The notes below the pieces were generated by a model. It was not told the origin of the DNA. It saw only the letters and a list, made by a program, of their open reading frames with translations, and did not search any database. The position numbers and the translations under genes are program-made. A stretch of DNA of 64,000 bases from Macrocystis pyrifera (lineage: Eukaryota; Sar; Phaeophyceae; Laminariales; Laminariaceae): positions 620,001-684,000 of the forward strand of contig JASSKH010000021.1 of NCBI GenBank assembly GCA_031763025.1, in the 5' to 3' direction. The number at the start of each line of letters is the position of its first letter. The stretch's first letter is position 1. Shown piece by piece: positions 54,922 through 64,000 of this stretch.

Positions 54922-57900
54922 GCCGTTAGCCTTCACAGCTCTTATCTATACAGCTGTACTTACGTTTGCCTCTTTTTCGTCGTGGGCTAGATTATGGGTC
55001 ATAAAACAGGGGTCCTCTCCCTCGCCCCCCTCGCGCTATGATTTCCAGACTGCAGACTGCAGTAGAAAAAAAGCTGCGACATGCACCACAACGATAATTG
55101 CTTTCATGACACCGATACTACTGTAATTACTCGAAAACTCAATAGTATTGTCAGTGTTGCAGCACTTTGCTTCATTTGTACAGCACCACAGGTATGCATT
55201 ACGAGAGGGTCAAATACACATTTGAATGGACGACTCAAGCCGATGCTACGTCGTATATATACGAGGTACGACTACATATTAATACTACTGTAGTAGTTTT
55301 ACTGCATACCTGGTACCTGATAACAAAATAAGCACAGCATCAGCCGCCGACGTCAAGTCAGCTGAGGAGAGTGATCCCTAGATTATTACTCTACTAGATA
55401 TAGGCAACTTACCCAAGAACAAACGTAGTGAGTTGTGAAAAAAAAAAAACTATCAGATACTGCTGCACCAGTATTTAATATTTTCGCCTCGCTGCCTCGG
55501 CAAGGCATGCCCTATCAGGTTTATAGCGAGTGGGGTAGGTCTTTCTGGCGGGTGTAAGGCCGGATTCGCCCTCGAGGAGTGATACCTTCTTGCTGCTGCG
55601 CGTGGCTGCGAGGCTTAGGCGTGGCAGTAGAGTTGGGTCGTACGTGGTGCGTCAGGCACGGACACCTGCGATTCGCGCGTCTTCTTATAGGCAGCAGCGG
55701 CAGAGTAGCAATGCTCAATCGGGATGTCCGTGCGCGGAAGCAAGCGCCACCACAAGCCAAAATACGGCACAGTCGGATGCGCCGGCAGGAGGCTAGATTC
55801 GACGACGAAGGAAGAGGGGTACCGAGCGTCGACGAGCGGGGAAGAGACGGACTGAACTCACCATGTGAGATAATTTTTTGTTTTTCAGATCAGAAGCGCA
55901 AGTTACGAGGAGCATTTTGTTTTTGGGACGGGAGAGAAGGGGAACCGACTGGAAGGGAGTGACAACGAGAGCACGTGCGAAGGAGCGGGCCGAGTGGGCT
56001 AAGGCGATGAGGCCGCCAAGGAGAACGGCAGAAGGACGGCACACGGAGACCCACGACCGGCGCGTACACCATCACGAGAGCAATCATCGTTTTTGCCGTA
56101 TTTGTTACGAGACAGTACTGCTGTACTTCTACCTGTTATTTACATCACTGGTCTTTGTAATGTTGGTAGAGTTGTATACCCTTTATGGGAATGACCCCCA
56201 GCATTGATCAGGGACGTGGTATCATAGCTGTGCTGCACCTTGTCAGACAGTCCGGGAGACGCGGCTATTGTTGATATTTTTATGATGGTTTTTGGTTCCA
56301 TTCTTCTTTTCACTGCATGTCCGCGAGTATTTACTCTGAGCGCACCCCAGACAGCAGGCATGTTCCTCTCGGTGTTCATGACTACCGTGCGTTTCGTAGG
56401 GTGCAGGCAGCGCTCCACACAGCAACCGCTGTAGTCATTAACCACGACCTGCCTGCGCCTTTTTCGTCCCGTGGAAGCGTCATTTAATTTCATGTGTGCG
56501 CTTTTTCGTCCCGTGTATTTTTCAGGTGGGAAGCGTCGTGTTTCCCAGCCGAAGTTTGTTTTTTTCAAGTTTTGCGGATCTTCCTAGGGATCCAGCACCT
56601 TTGTGCGACCACCGGCTCCTTGATTTGAGAGTTAAATGTGAGAACGACAACTGCTGTACAGCTATTAGAGGCGTTTTGGTTCGTATTCTGGGGTTGAAGA
56701 GTTGAGCTTGATGGCAGATGGCATTATTATAATTGGTTGGTTTATCGCGTGAGTACCGTAGCAATACCAAGTGGATAGTGACATGCAACATGGGACGGTG
56801 CTGGCAGACTCGTAGAACACGCCAACAGACAGTTGCTGCTGGGCCAGACATTGTCTGGTGGCGTGTTCGAACCGGCGAGTCGGGGAGTTATCGAGATCGG
56901 CAAGGAACTTGACCGCGTCACCGGCAGCGGCTGCCGAAACGCAAACTGAAGGTTCTTCCTACGAAGACTCTCCTTAAACTATGCCTGGACTACGACTATG
57001 GGCACAAGCCCCCAGCCCGTTGCAGGAAACGACATCATAGCCCCTGGAATGTCGGCTGCGTGTTGCATCGCAGTTGCAAGTTGCATGTTGCAAGTTGCAA
57101 GGTGCGAGCATGTGAACACAACAAACACACCCACAGGTCCCGACAGCACCAACTTTCTTTGAGCAGGAGCAGACCGAAGAAGGGATATACTGCTGTACGT
57201 ACGTGCATATTACCAGGTGCTACGTCGTATCCGTACGAGTAACATCTAAGTACGTACGTACCAGGCAAAGATTAAACACGCCAGTCTCCAGTTCAAACGG
57301 TTTCTTGTATATCCCCCGGGTCCGGGGTACTTCTTGACCTCTTCGTTACAACGAGCAATACCTGGTATATAAATACTGGTACAGCAGGATGTACCCGAAA
57401 GAAAGTAAAGAACGCTGTGCACGGAAAGACAGAATCGCGATTGGTACGTGTACGTATTACAGATTAATAACAATTCTCCGCATCTCGACTCTGGGAAGGA
57501 ACCTCGTTGAAGTCGCCGCGTTGACTTGTACCTCGTACGTAAGGAGTAAGCAGTAGAGTGTTTGCGATAGAGGTAAAAAAAAAAAAAAAACTTTACTTCC
57601 GCTAAAAAAAAAGTGAATTTCCTTCCCTTCCTGATTTCGGTGTGTTTGCGAGTGAGGTAAATAAAATCCTGCAGGCGACGCCTCCGAAAATAAGAAGGGA
57701 AGTGGGGAGGTGAGGCAACGCGGCAAACAAAAAAAGAACGAACGCTGTGAACAAAAAAAACAGCGTGCGAGTAGCAACGGCAGCCCAGCAACGTTTCGGC
57801 GGCACAGTTGACCGCGAAGCCACCACAGCCATCCCACGACTACAAGCAGCAATAGCAGCTAGCTGGCGCTAGACGCAGCTAGGGGCAGCGTGAGCAACAA

Positions 57901-57960
57901 AAACAAACAACGTCAGCACCAGCACCAGCAAGCACCAGCACCAACCAGCTTCCATTTTTG
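54922..57960. other. Mostly intergenic, weak ORFs only
   Basis: Apart from the presequence-like ORF at 55590, I see only an inverted repeat at about 56797-56880 (GACTCG...AACACGCCA with complement), a CGCTTTTTCGTCCCGTG direct repeat (about 56456 and 56499) and A-runs at 57570. Confidence 0.35.
55590..55796 (+). CDS. Short ORF with mitochondrial-presequence-like start
   Basis: 68 codons beginning MLLRVAARLRRGSRVGSYVV and continuing with Arg/Ser/Ala and no acidic residue for about 40 positions, the usual composition of a mitochondrial targeting peptide. The frame stops at 55796 with no obvious donor. A consensus acceptor at 55888 (TTTTTCAG) with open frames downstream hints at a second exon. 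Two overlapping plus frames are also open here (one from 55579), so this may be chance. Confidence 0.25.
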   Translation: MLLRVAARLRRGSRVGSYVVRQARTPAIRASSYRQQRQSSNAQSGCPCAEASATTSQNTAQSDAPAGG

Positions 57961-57962
57961 GA

Positions 57963-57965
57963 TTG

Positions 57966-58062
<97 letters not shown>

Positions 58063-58172
58063 GCTCGGCCTACGCACGCCACAGCGCCGGCGCGCTCCGC
58101 TCCGCCGCCGCCGCCGTCGCCGCCGCCGCTGCCGCGCTGCTGCCGCTGCTGCTGCTGCTGCTGCTGCTGCAG
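57963..58172. repeat. (CTG)n trinucleotide arrays
   Basis: About 33 CTG units at 57963-58062, then CCGCCGCCG-rich sequence, then about 11 units at 58139-58172. All six frames are open across it; no frame has gene-like flanks. Confidence 0.95.
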
Positions 58173-58840
58173 CCGTAGTATGGTGAAATCGAAATGATAC
58201 ACGAGCTCTCATGCTGTCGCGCTCTCTACGAGCACGAGTACGAGTACGAGTGTGAATACAGTACGAGTCCTTTTTGGGGACGACGCATCCTCCACGTCGT
58301 CACCAAGCGGGCGAAAGCGTGTACCGTAGCAGCGGCGGCGACCCGCTGGCACGATCCAACGCCGCTCGTGCGCGCTATACTCAAGCTACACCTCTCGAGC
58401 CTCTGTGCTCCCAGCGGTTGTCGTGATGTGTACGGGTAGCAGCATGGTGGCATGGAAGATGCTCGGTGTTTTGATCCTTCGAGATTTGAGTTGCGTTCTG
58501 CGTCGGGATAATGCTCGGTGCGTGTAGGCCAATGAAACAGAGAGCCAAAAGTTACCGTAACTTTCGCTGAAATCCTTACTTCGCTGAAGTCTTTTCCGGC
58601 CGTTTTTTCAGAAATTTACCTCAAAAAATTACCTCGGGAGAATTTTTAGAGAAGTAAAAGTAAAAAAAAAAAAAAAAATCGCCAACACTCCAGTATACGT
58701 ACTGATATACTGCTGTTGCTGTACTCGTTATATGATCGCGGACTCGTTTATTCGATCAATAGTTTACCTGATACAACAAGCAATCACGCCCCGAGAATAC
58801 CACGAGCAGAGCAATCCCTGCAGGCACTTTCGTGTTAAAA

Positions 58841-59218
58841 CTATACGTATACAGCAGTAGTACAAAAATCACGACACCAAATCAACTTCAAGCTTCCATT
58901 CTCCGTAGGAATATATCCGCACCTAGCCCCTGCTGCCCCCCCCACTAAGTGGGTTGGCGAAGACTTGTTCCCGCGAGATGTCGTGGACGATGGCGGGGGA
59001 GCCGTTGCGGAGGGAGAGCGTTTGCCTTTGTTCCTCGCCGACTGCGCAACCGCTGCCCGCGCCGGGGGCTTGGGCGGAGAAAGGTCAGACACACGTGCAC
59101 GTGAAGTGGTGGAGTGCGGCACGTTGGGGGATACGACCGGCCTTGGCAAGGAGGATGCCTCGGGAGGCGGAGAGGAAGCAGCTCGGATGCCCTTCTTTTT
59201 CTGGCGGACACTCGGCAT
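58841..59218 (-). CDS. Ser/Pro/Arg-rich open frame, hypothetical
   Basis: An ATG at 59218 opens 125 codons: MPSVRQKKKGIRAASSPPPE, then proline/serine-rich and basic sequence (PPKPPARAAVAQSARNKGKR). It has the composition of a disordered, possibly nuclear N-terminus and could be a first exon spliced near 58940. It is not phase-compatible with the SM gene by the obvious donor (TTA|GTGGGG). No domain is recognised. Confidence 0.3.
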   Translation of the reverse strand: MPSVRQKKKGIRAASSPPPEASSLPRPVVSPNVPHSTTSRARVSDLSPPKPPARAAVAQSARNKGKRSPSATAPPPSSTTSRGNKSSPTHLVGGAAGARCGYIPTENGSLKLIWCRDFCTTAVYV

Positions 59219-59742
59219 GCTCGTTGATGCCTTCTGGAAAAGGTGATCGATCTACTGCCGCACTATATATGCTGTCTGTAACACCACCACACGGAGTCAG
59301 AGTTCGACCTTTGCACTGTCTTCTTTGAGTGCTAGACGAGTCGGCGTAGAGTCTGGCAGTGATATAGCCTTTCGTCGGTAGTCTGGGTCTCTCAAGTCGC
59401 TCGTTCTGGGCACACTGGTGAGCAGTCTGGTCTGGAGTTACATTCAACGTCACCCGCTGTACTACGGCCTGCACAGGTGATGGAACACCGCCTTTTTTAG
59501 CTTTCGAGCCGGTTGGGACTCCACAATATATCACAGCAGACTCGTACCCCAAAGCGTTCTGATTGAGTACTGCCGTCCAGCGGGAGAGCCTGGCTGGTTA
59601 TTCACCCCAAGACGCTAACTGCGCTTGCAAGAAAAGTTTTGCTTTGTCAAAGGGCGCCTTTCATCGTTGGTGGATTGTTCCATAAAGTATCATTTCTCTG
59701 GGTGGCGTTTCCACTCTTGACATCTTGACTATTAATACCAAC

Positions 59743-59855
59743 ATGATCAACATGAGCTCGGCGTGCTCTATTGGGGCCATCCTGGCCTACTTGGTCCCGA
59801 GCAACGAGGCCTTCATTGCTGCCGCTATGAGTGGACGCCTCCCGCTACTGCAGAG
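59743..59855 (+). CDS. Candidate first exon, ankyrin-like start
   Basis: An ATG at 59743 opens 37 codons plus two bases, ending at a consensus donor (CAGAG|GTGAGT). The peptide includes ILAYLVPSNEAFIAAAMSGR followed by LPLLQ. The stretch AFIAAAMSGRLPLLQ resembles the helix-turn-helix of an ankyrin repeat (AAxxGHLxVVxxL), but a single partial repeat is weak evidence. No downstream exon was found before the retrotransposon at 60.6 kb. Confidence 0.4.
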
Positions 59856-60619
59856 GTGAGTTATCAAGCAGAGAGTAGGAAACGGTGGTGATTGCAAACT
59901 AAAAGGCTTTGTACTTATCGTCGCGCTTCTCAGTTCACACGACTTTAGCCCGGCGTTACTAAGTACACCTGTTTCGATAAACATGCATGTGAATTGCCAG
60001 ACTGCAACGCTGAGACAAGGCTGAGATGACACCCAGGTGTAGTCTACTCTACGAGAGGACTACAGCGGTAGCAAACACTATTGGTGTACCTGTACTGGTC
60101 CTAAATATGTAGACTGCGATTGCTGTTGTTGTGTCTCATCAAGTACCAGTCGTACCAGGTTATGTCACAATGATGGCAAGCGAGTATCTATGCTGTATGG
60201 TGGTGCATGGTGCTCATGTGCGTGCAACTGTACTATTGCTATTGCTATTGTTGCGGCGTCAATTGAGTCAGTCAGTGGGACGTTGACGCCAAACTTACTA
60301 CGAGTACGAGTACAGACCGTAGGTCCTGTTCGTACGTAAGTAGGCTTGGCTGGTATACTTGCTGTTACTACTGCAGCTCCATCCATGCATCAGGGGCTAT
60401 ACTGGTACCCGGTACATTTTGGTACTGCTGCTGTACCAACCATACGGGCTGGTATCCGGTACATATCGTACTGCTGCTGTACCAACCATGCCGGTTACGG
60501 CGCGCATTTGGTACGGCTGGGCCCTTTTATCTCCAGCCGGTACTGGCTGCGCCATATGACAGTTAACTGATGTACTCGAACAATGCCGCGACCTCCCCCT
60601 CCCCCCCCCCGGCTGGTGA
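59856..60619. other. No clear gene
   Basis: Contains several copies of TACTGCTGCTGTACCAACCA (60420-60490) and a C-run at about 60588-60610, next to the retrotransposon start. Confidence 0.4.
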
Positions 60620-62231
60620 GGACCCCCATGATATTTTACAAGGAGTTGCACAGGGATGTGTACGTTGTCACCTATCCTATTCAAGATATATATTGACGAC
60701 CTGATAGTAGCAGTCGAGGCAGCAAGGCAGGGAGTCATGCGGTGTCGGGATTGATGTTTGCGGATGACTTCGTGGGGATATCATAAACGCCCGAAGGATT
60801 GCAGAAACAATCAAGAGAAGGCGCTAAAAAGCACTAGGAAATGGAGGGTGACGGCGAAAGCCAAGAAATGCGCAGTAGTAGTTGCATGTATCGAAGATGA
60901 GGTGATCCCGGTATATTTCAGTTGGAAGTGGGTAGAAGATGAATTGCTAATCGTAGACCAGTACACATACCTTGGCGTAGAGATCTCAATAGACTGCTCT
61001 TGGGATACACATATAGCAAAAGTAACAGGAACAGGTAAGGCACAAGTAGGCAAGATGGATGCGATCCTAACAAACTCGCACCTTGAAACTAGGATTAAGA
61101 GATGTATCCTGATGAATGTGATAATACCAAAGCTATTACAGGGGTCCATAGTTAACGGGACCAAATTTTGTTAGTAAAAATAGGCAAATATATAGTTTTT
61201 TATGTACACCATAGGTCCTGTTAACTATGGACCCCCGTAATAGAACATGCAGGAGAAGTATGGGAAGGGAACGCGAAACTCGCAAAACAGTTGGAAACAG
61301 TGCAAATGACAGCAGCTGAAGAAATCCTAAGATGCTCAAGTACGACTAGTAATACAGTATTAAGAACAGAACTGGGAATGCACCCACTCAAGACAAATAG
61401 AGACACGAGAAAGTTGAACTGGCAATATAAAGTAAGGAACATGCCAAAAAAGAGGTTGCCAGCCATAGTTGATAGAGCTGTGTGGGAGAAAGTAACAAAA
61501 GGGCGAGCTGGAATAAGGTGGGATGGCGTAGTTGAGAAAATATGGAAGGATATAGGGGGAAACCAAGAAGAGGTGAGGTCCGCCGGGAAGTTTGGGAGCT
61601 ACAAGGCAGAAGTAGAAGAAAGGATAGAAAGAAGGGAAAGGCTAGCGCTAAGAAACAAGGTAGAATCGGAAAAACACTTGGAGATATGCGGGGGACTGAG
61701 GGAAGGAATAAGAATGAAAACGTATTTGCATGGCCCAATGGATGCGAAAACGCTGAAACTGCGCTTTCGTGTTGGGGACCTGGACCTGCCAGAAAGAAGA
61801 AAGAGGTATACCAGTAGCCGAGAGGAGGAGGAAATAGATGCACAGATGTGCCCGTATGGCAAAGCAATAGAGAGTAGAACTCACATAGTAGGAGAATGCG
61901 AAATATACAAGGAGGAACGGGATGTGTTAGAAGAGATGAGGGAAATAGACGAATGTGACATGGAGGAGTTTGATATACTGAAGAGCAGCGAGAAAACGAT
62001 AGCTATCCTAGGAGATAGATGGTGGCCACAGGCGGCCAGACAGGAAGGGGATAAGAATAGCAAAAAGTTTCTATGTAATATATGGAAACAACGTAATGAG
62101 CGCCCAATTGTTGGAGGTGTCTCTATTAGGAGTAGAAACGGGGCTCCGTCTCGAAAGGGATGCGTGGTCAATGGTCAAATGACTAAGGCAAGCAACAAAT
62201 GACCCCCCCCCCCCCCCCCCCCCCCCCCCCC
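60620..62231 (+). mobile_element. 5'-truncated, decayed non-LTR retrotransposon
   Basis: Reverse-transcriptase motifs appear in order but in shifting frames: GVAQGC, then LSPILFKIYIDDLI, then GLMFADDFVG (an FADD version of the catalytic box). The ORF at 60758-61134 continues with the thumb-like YTYLGVEISIDCSWDTHIAK. After a 99-bp MITE the frame 61240-62202 is long and intact; it ends with a Cys/His knuckle (CPYGKAIESRTHIVGECEIY) typical of the region after the reverse transcriptase in non-LTR elements. Immediately after the TGA lies a run of 29 C (62203-62231). Two frameshifts and an in-frame stop in the catalytic region show it is inactive. The clade was not determined. Confidence 0.85.
61139..61237. 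mobile_element. Mariner-like MITE, copy inside the retrotransposon
   Basis: A 99-bp element with nearly perfect terminal inverted repeats (GGGGTCCATAGTTAACGGGA at the left; its complement with one or two changes at the right), flanked by TA on both sides. It has an A/T-rich centre with TAGTAAAAATAGGCAAATAT. It is in inverse orientation to the copies at 22.7 and 46.0 kb. TA flanks suggest the Tc1/mariner superfamily. It cuts the retrotransposon frame, so it inserted later. Confidence 0.85.
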
Positions 62232-64000
62232 GCTGCCGGCGGCGCCCACAGAGGGCCCCGCTGGAGGCGCCCTGACCGAGGCAAGTTTTTTCGTGATTTG
62301 GCTTCACTACGAGTTAGAGAGCTATAAAGAGTAACTTTCCGTAGGAATGCGGTGTTTGTGGAGGCGTTTTAGAATTCGATTATTACAGGGGACATGACAA
62401 TGAGTAGTTAAGATACCCTGGGTGCTGCTGGACACCTGTGTTGCGTTGCCTACAACAAAAGGTATTTTGGCCAATTATACAATAAAATAAATGCCTGGAA
62501 GCACCCCTGCTTCCGTTTTTTTCCTCACCGATATTTCGTAATTCTGCTCTACAGTAGTAGCTCAAAACTTTCCCATTGATCCAATATTTGGCAAGGCGGA
62601 TGTGGACTCCTTGGTGCACTCCCGTGACGGTGGCAAAGCGGCAGCAATTTCCGTGCCCTGCTTCCAGTCGGACGTTGTCGCTGAAATTTGAAAATGGTAA
62701 AAAAATATGGTTCCAGGCGTTTGAAATTGATTTTCTTGTACTGGAGCCAAGCATATTTTTGGCTGATGTAGAAAAATATGCTTGTATCATACTCGTACCA
62801 GTTTCCTTGGTAATTTTAGCAAGGGTTTTCGATGATATTTGGGTAGGTCTTAGCCCGGCAGCAGGAGCGTAGAACATGCTCCGTCGCTCTGCCGCTGCTC
62901 TTCCCAACAATACAGTAGCTACTGTGTTAGCAAGGCCAGCACGCACCACGTGTCTGCGTGTTCGTCGGAACAGAAAACGGAGTTGTTTGGCGTGTTTCGA
63001 CTGTCGGCACAAGCGAGAGCAGGATAGCCATTTTGTGCGTGTTTTTGATGTTTTTTTAGGCACCTTTCGCAGGTTGACCGTGGGAGCTGGAGGTTCGATC
63101 CCTAATGCCGCAAGGCGGAAATGACGTGGCTGGCTGTGAGCAAGCACACAGACGGAAAGCTGGTCTATTTCGTCAAGGTCTTCGAGTCAGACCTTGGCCG
63201 TGAAAATGACCTAATCGGGCGGCGCGATTGCCTTAACAGAAGCTGCCGTTTGCTTGAAGCTGCGATGAACGGAATTTATCCAACCCTAGGACGACCAAGC
63301 GCCAATCAACCATAGAACAGGCTCTATGATGACTTGATTGTGTTCCTCTGAGCGTCGTTTGTCTTTTGGGGGCTTCAGTGGGTAGCACGGTGACCGTGAC
63401 GAGTGCCTCAAAAGGCCCTGTGTGGGGCTGATCTCTGCCCATCCCCGGTTTAAATAATATTCGCGTTTTTTTAATGCATCTAAAAAAACATGTGGGCAAT
63501 TCAACACAGGTGTGAAGTGCAGTGTCACGAAAGAGATGCTGTGTTGGTGGCAGGCGTTGTCAATCGGTGGTACCTGAGAGATAGTTATAGCATCGCAGTA
63601 CAGACGTGTTGTAGAATTCGTTGACATTCCCACCCGCTCGCCTTGGCGCTCAAGAACGGGGGGGAATCAGGTTGCACCAAGTCGCTAATATTGTTGGTGC
63701 TGTGAGATTTAGAGAGCTCCGCGAAACAACGAAGAACGAGCGGGGTTAGCAAATCAGAGTTCGGGTTAGCCAGATTCGATAACTTTGAGAGGTTTCTATA
63801 AGGGGTATGTGGGTAGATATAACAGGGCGCTGGTCGGCGGTTTTAGAGGTCGGCTGTTCACCACATACTTGTGATTTTTGCACCGTCTGTAGAGAAGGTT
63901 TGTACGTGCGATGAAATAGTCCAAAATTCTTGAGCCATAACACAATGCAAAATCAAAATACGTAATTATTGTTTTTGGGCCATGTTTCCAAGGCAATTGA
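62232..64000. other. Right edge, unresolved
   Basis: Apart from the long minus frame at 62383-63147, a 115-codon minus frame (63286-63633) and short frames are open. None has a recognisable domain or reliable splice sites. Confidence 0.3.
62383..63147 (-). CDS. Long unexplained open frame, hypothetical
   Basis: A 254-codon open frame without an ATG at its 5' end. The part after a good acceptor (AAATTTCAG, near 62700) reads VRLEAGHGNCCRFATVTGVH then IRLAKYWINGKVLSYYCRAE, which looks domain-like and could be an exon ending near 62550. No family is recognised. Overlapping plus-strand frames (62876-63124 and 63121-63315) are also open, so coding status is uncertain. Confidence 0.3.
   Translation of the reverse strand: MLAHSQPRHFRLAALGIEPPAPTVNLRKVPKKTSKTRTKWLSCSRLCRQSKHAKQLRFLFRRTRRHVVRAGLANTVATVLLGRAAAERRSMFYAPAAGLRPTQISSKTLAKITKETGTSMIQAYFSTSAKNMLGSSTRKSISNAWNHIFLPFSNFSDNVRLEAGHGNCCRFATVTGVHQGVHIRLAKYWINGKVLSYYCRAELRNIGEEKNGSRGASRHLFYCIIGQNTFCCRQRNTGVQQHPGYLNYSLSCPL

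Noticed and set aside
57963..58062. CTG array as a coding polyglutamine tract of the 58.8-59.2 kb frame
   Set aside because: It lies about 800 bp downstream of that frame's stop on the minus strand with no splice sites linking them.
57879..58212. Poly-Gln, poly-Ala, poly-Leu and poly-Cys frames
   Set aside because: All frames of the CTG array are open; no frame has splice sites or non-repeat coding flanks.
63070..63120. tRNA-like box B (GGTTCGATCCC)
   Set aside because: No matching box A or cloverleaf upstream.

Overview
The window is eukaryotic nuclear DNA. Coding sequence is broken into short exons (45 to 336 bp, plus one 1.27 kb exon) separated by introns of about 1 kb with GT-AG (and some GC-AG) borders. 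Microsatellites are abundant, and there are several families of non-autonomous DNA transposons, a tRNA-derived SINE with a poly(A) tail, a decayed non-LTR retrotransposon and scattered CCCTAA-type telomere-like repeats. No rRNA, intact tRNA gene, operon or CRISPR array was seen. An alga-like protist, possibly a stramenopile, would fit the intron density and repeat style, but that is a guess.

Two genes were assembled exon by exon with consistent splice phases. (1) Plus strand, 12222-28228, 14 exons, about 887 residues: a Pro/Gly/Arg-rich N-terminus (PRGPPP repeats), one C2 domain, and six EF-hand loops. The frame is continuous except for two compensating shifts in the proline-rich exon and one 1-nt shift near a G-run. 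(2) Minus strand, 34261-52912, 17 exons, about 652 residues plus an unidentified first exon: a Sec1/Munc18 (SM) family protein, recognisable along nearly its whole length. The two genes lie tail to tail, 6.0 kb apart. Because SM proteins control SNARE-mediated vesicle fusion and C2/EF-hand proteins are calcium sensors, a functional link in regulated secretion is an attractive inference, but only an inference.

Layout: 0.4-6.4 kb holds a tentative minus-strand gene of unknown function, overlain by dispersed repeats (1.3-4.4 kb). 6.4-8.2 kb is intergenic with a 37-bp tandem repeat. 8.2-10.0 kb holds three phase-compatible minus-strand exons of an unknown gene, with a SINE (9.2-9.5 kb) inside one intron. 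10.0-12.2 kb is intergenic with a possible reverse-transcriptase remnant. 12.2-28.2 kb is the C2/EF-hand gene, with a 580-bp ATCT array and other microsatellites in its introns. 28.2-34.3 kb is intergenic and contains a 307-bp inverted-repeat element and an 898-bp hAT-like element filled with GGGTC repeats. 34.3-52.9 kb is the SM gene, whose introns hold further repeats, a second SINE and a block of diverged ~190-bp repeats. 54.1-54.9 kb is a Harbinger-like element. 55-60 kb has weak gene candidates and a CTG array. 60.6-62.2 kb is the retrotransposon remnant, interrupted by a mariner-like MITE and ending in a 29-base C run. 62.2-64.0 kb has one long unexplained open frame.
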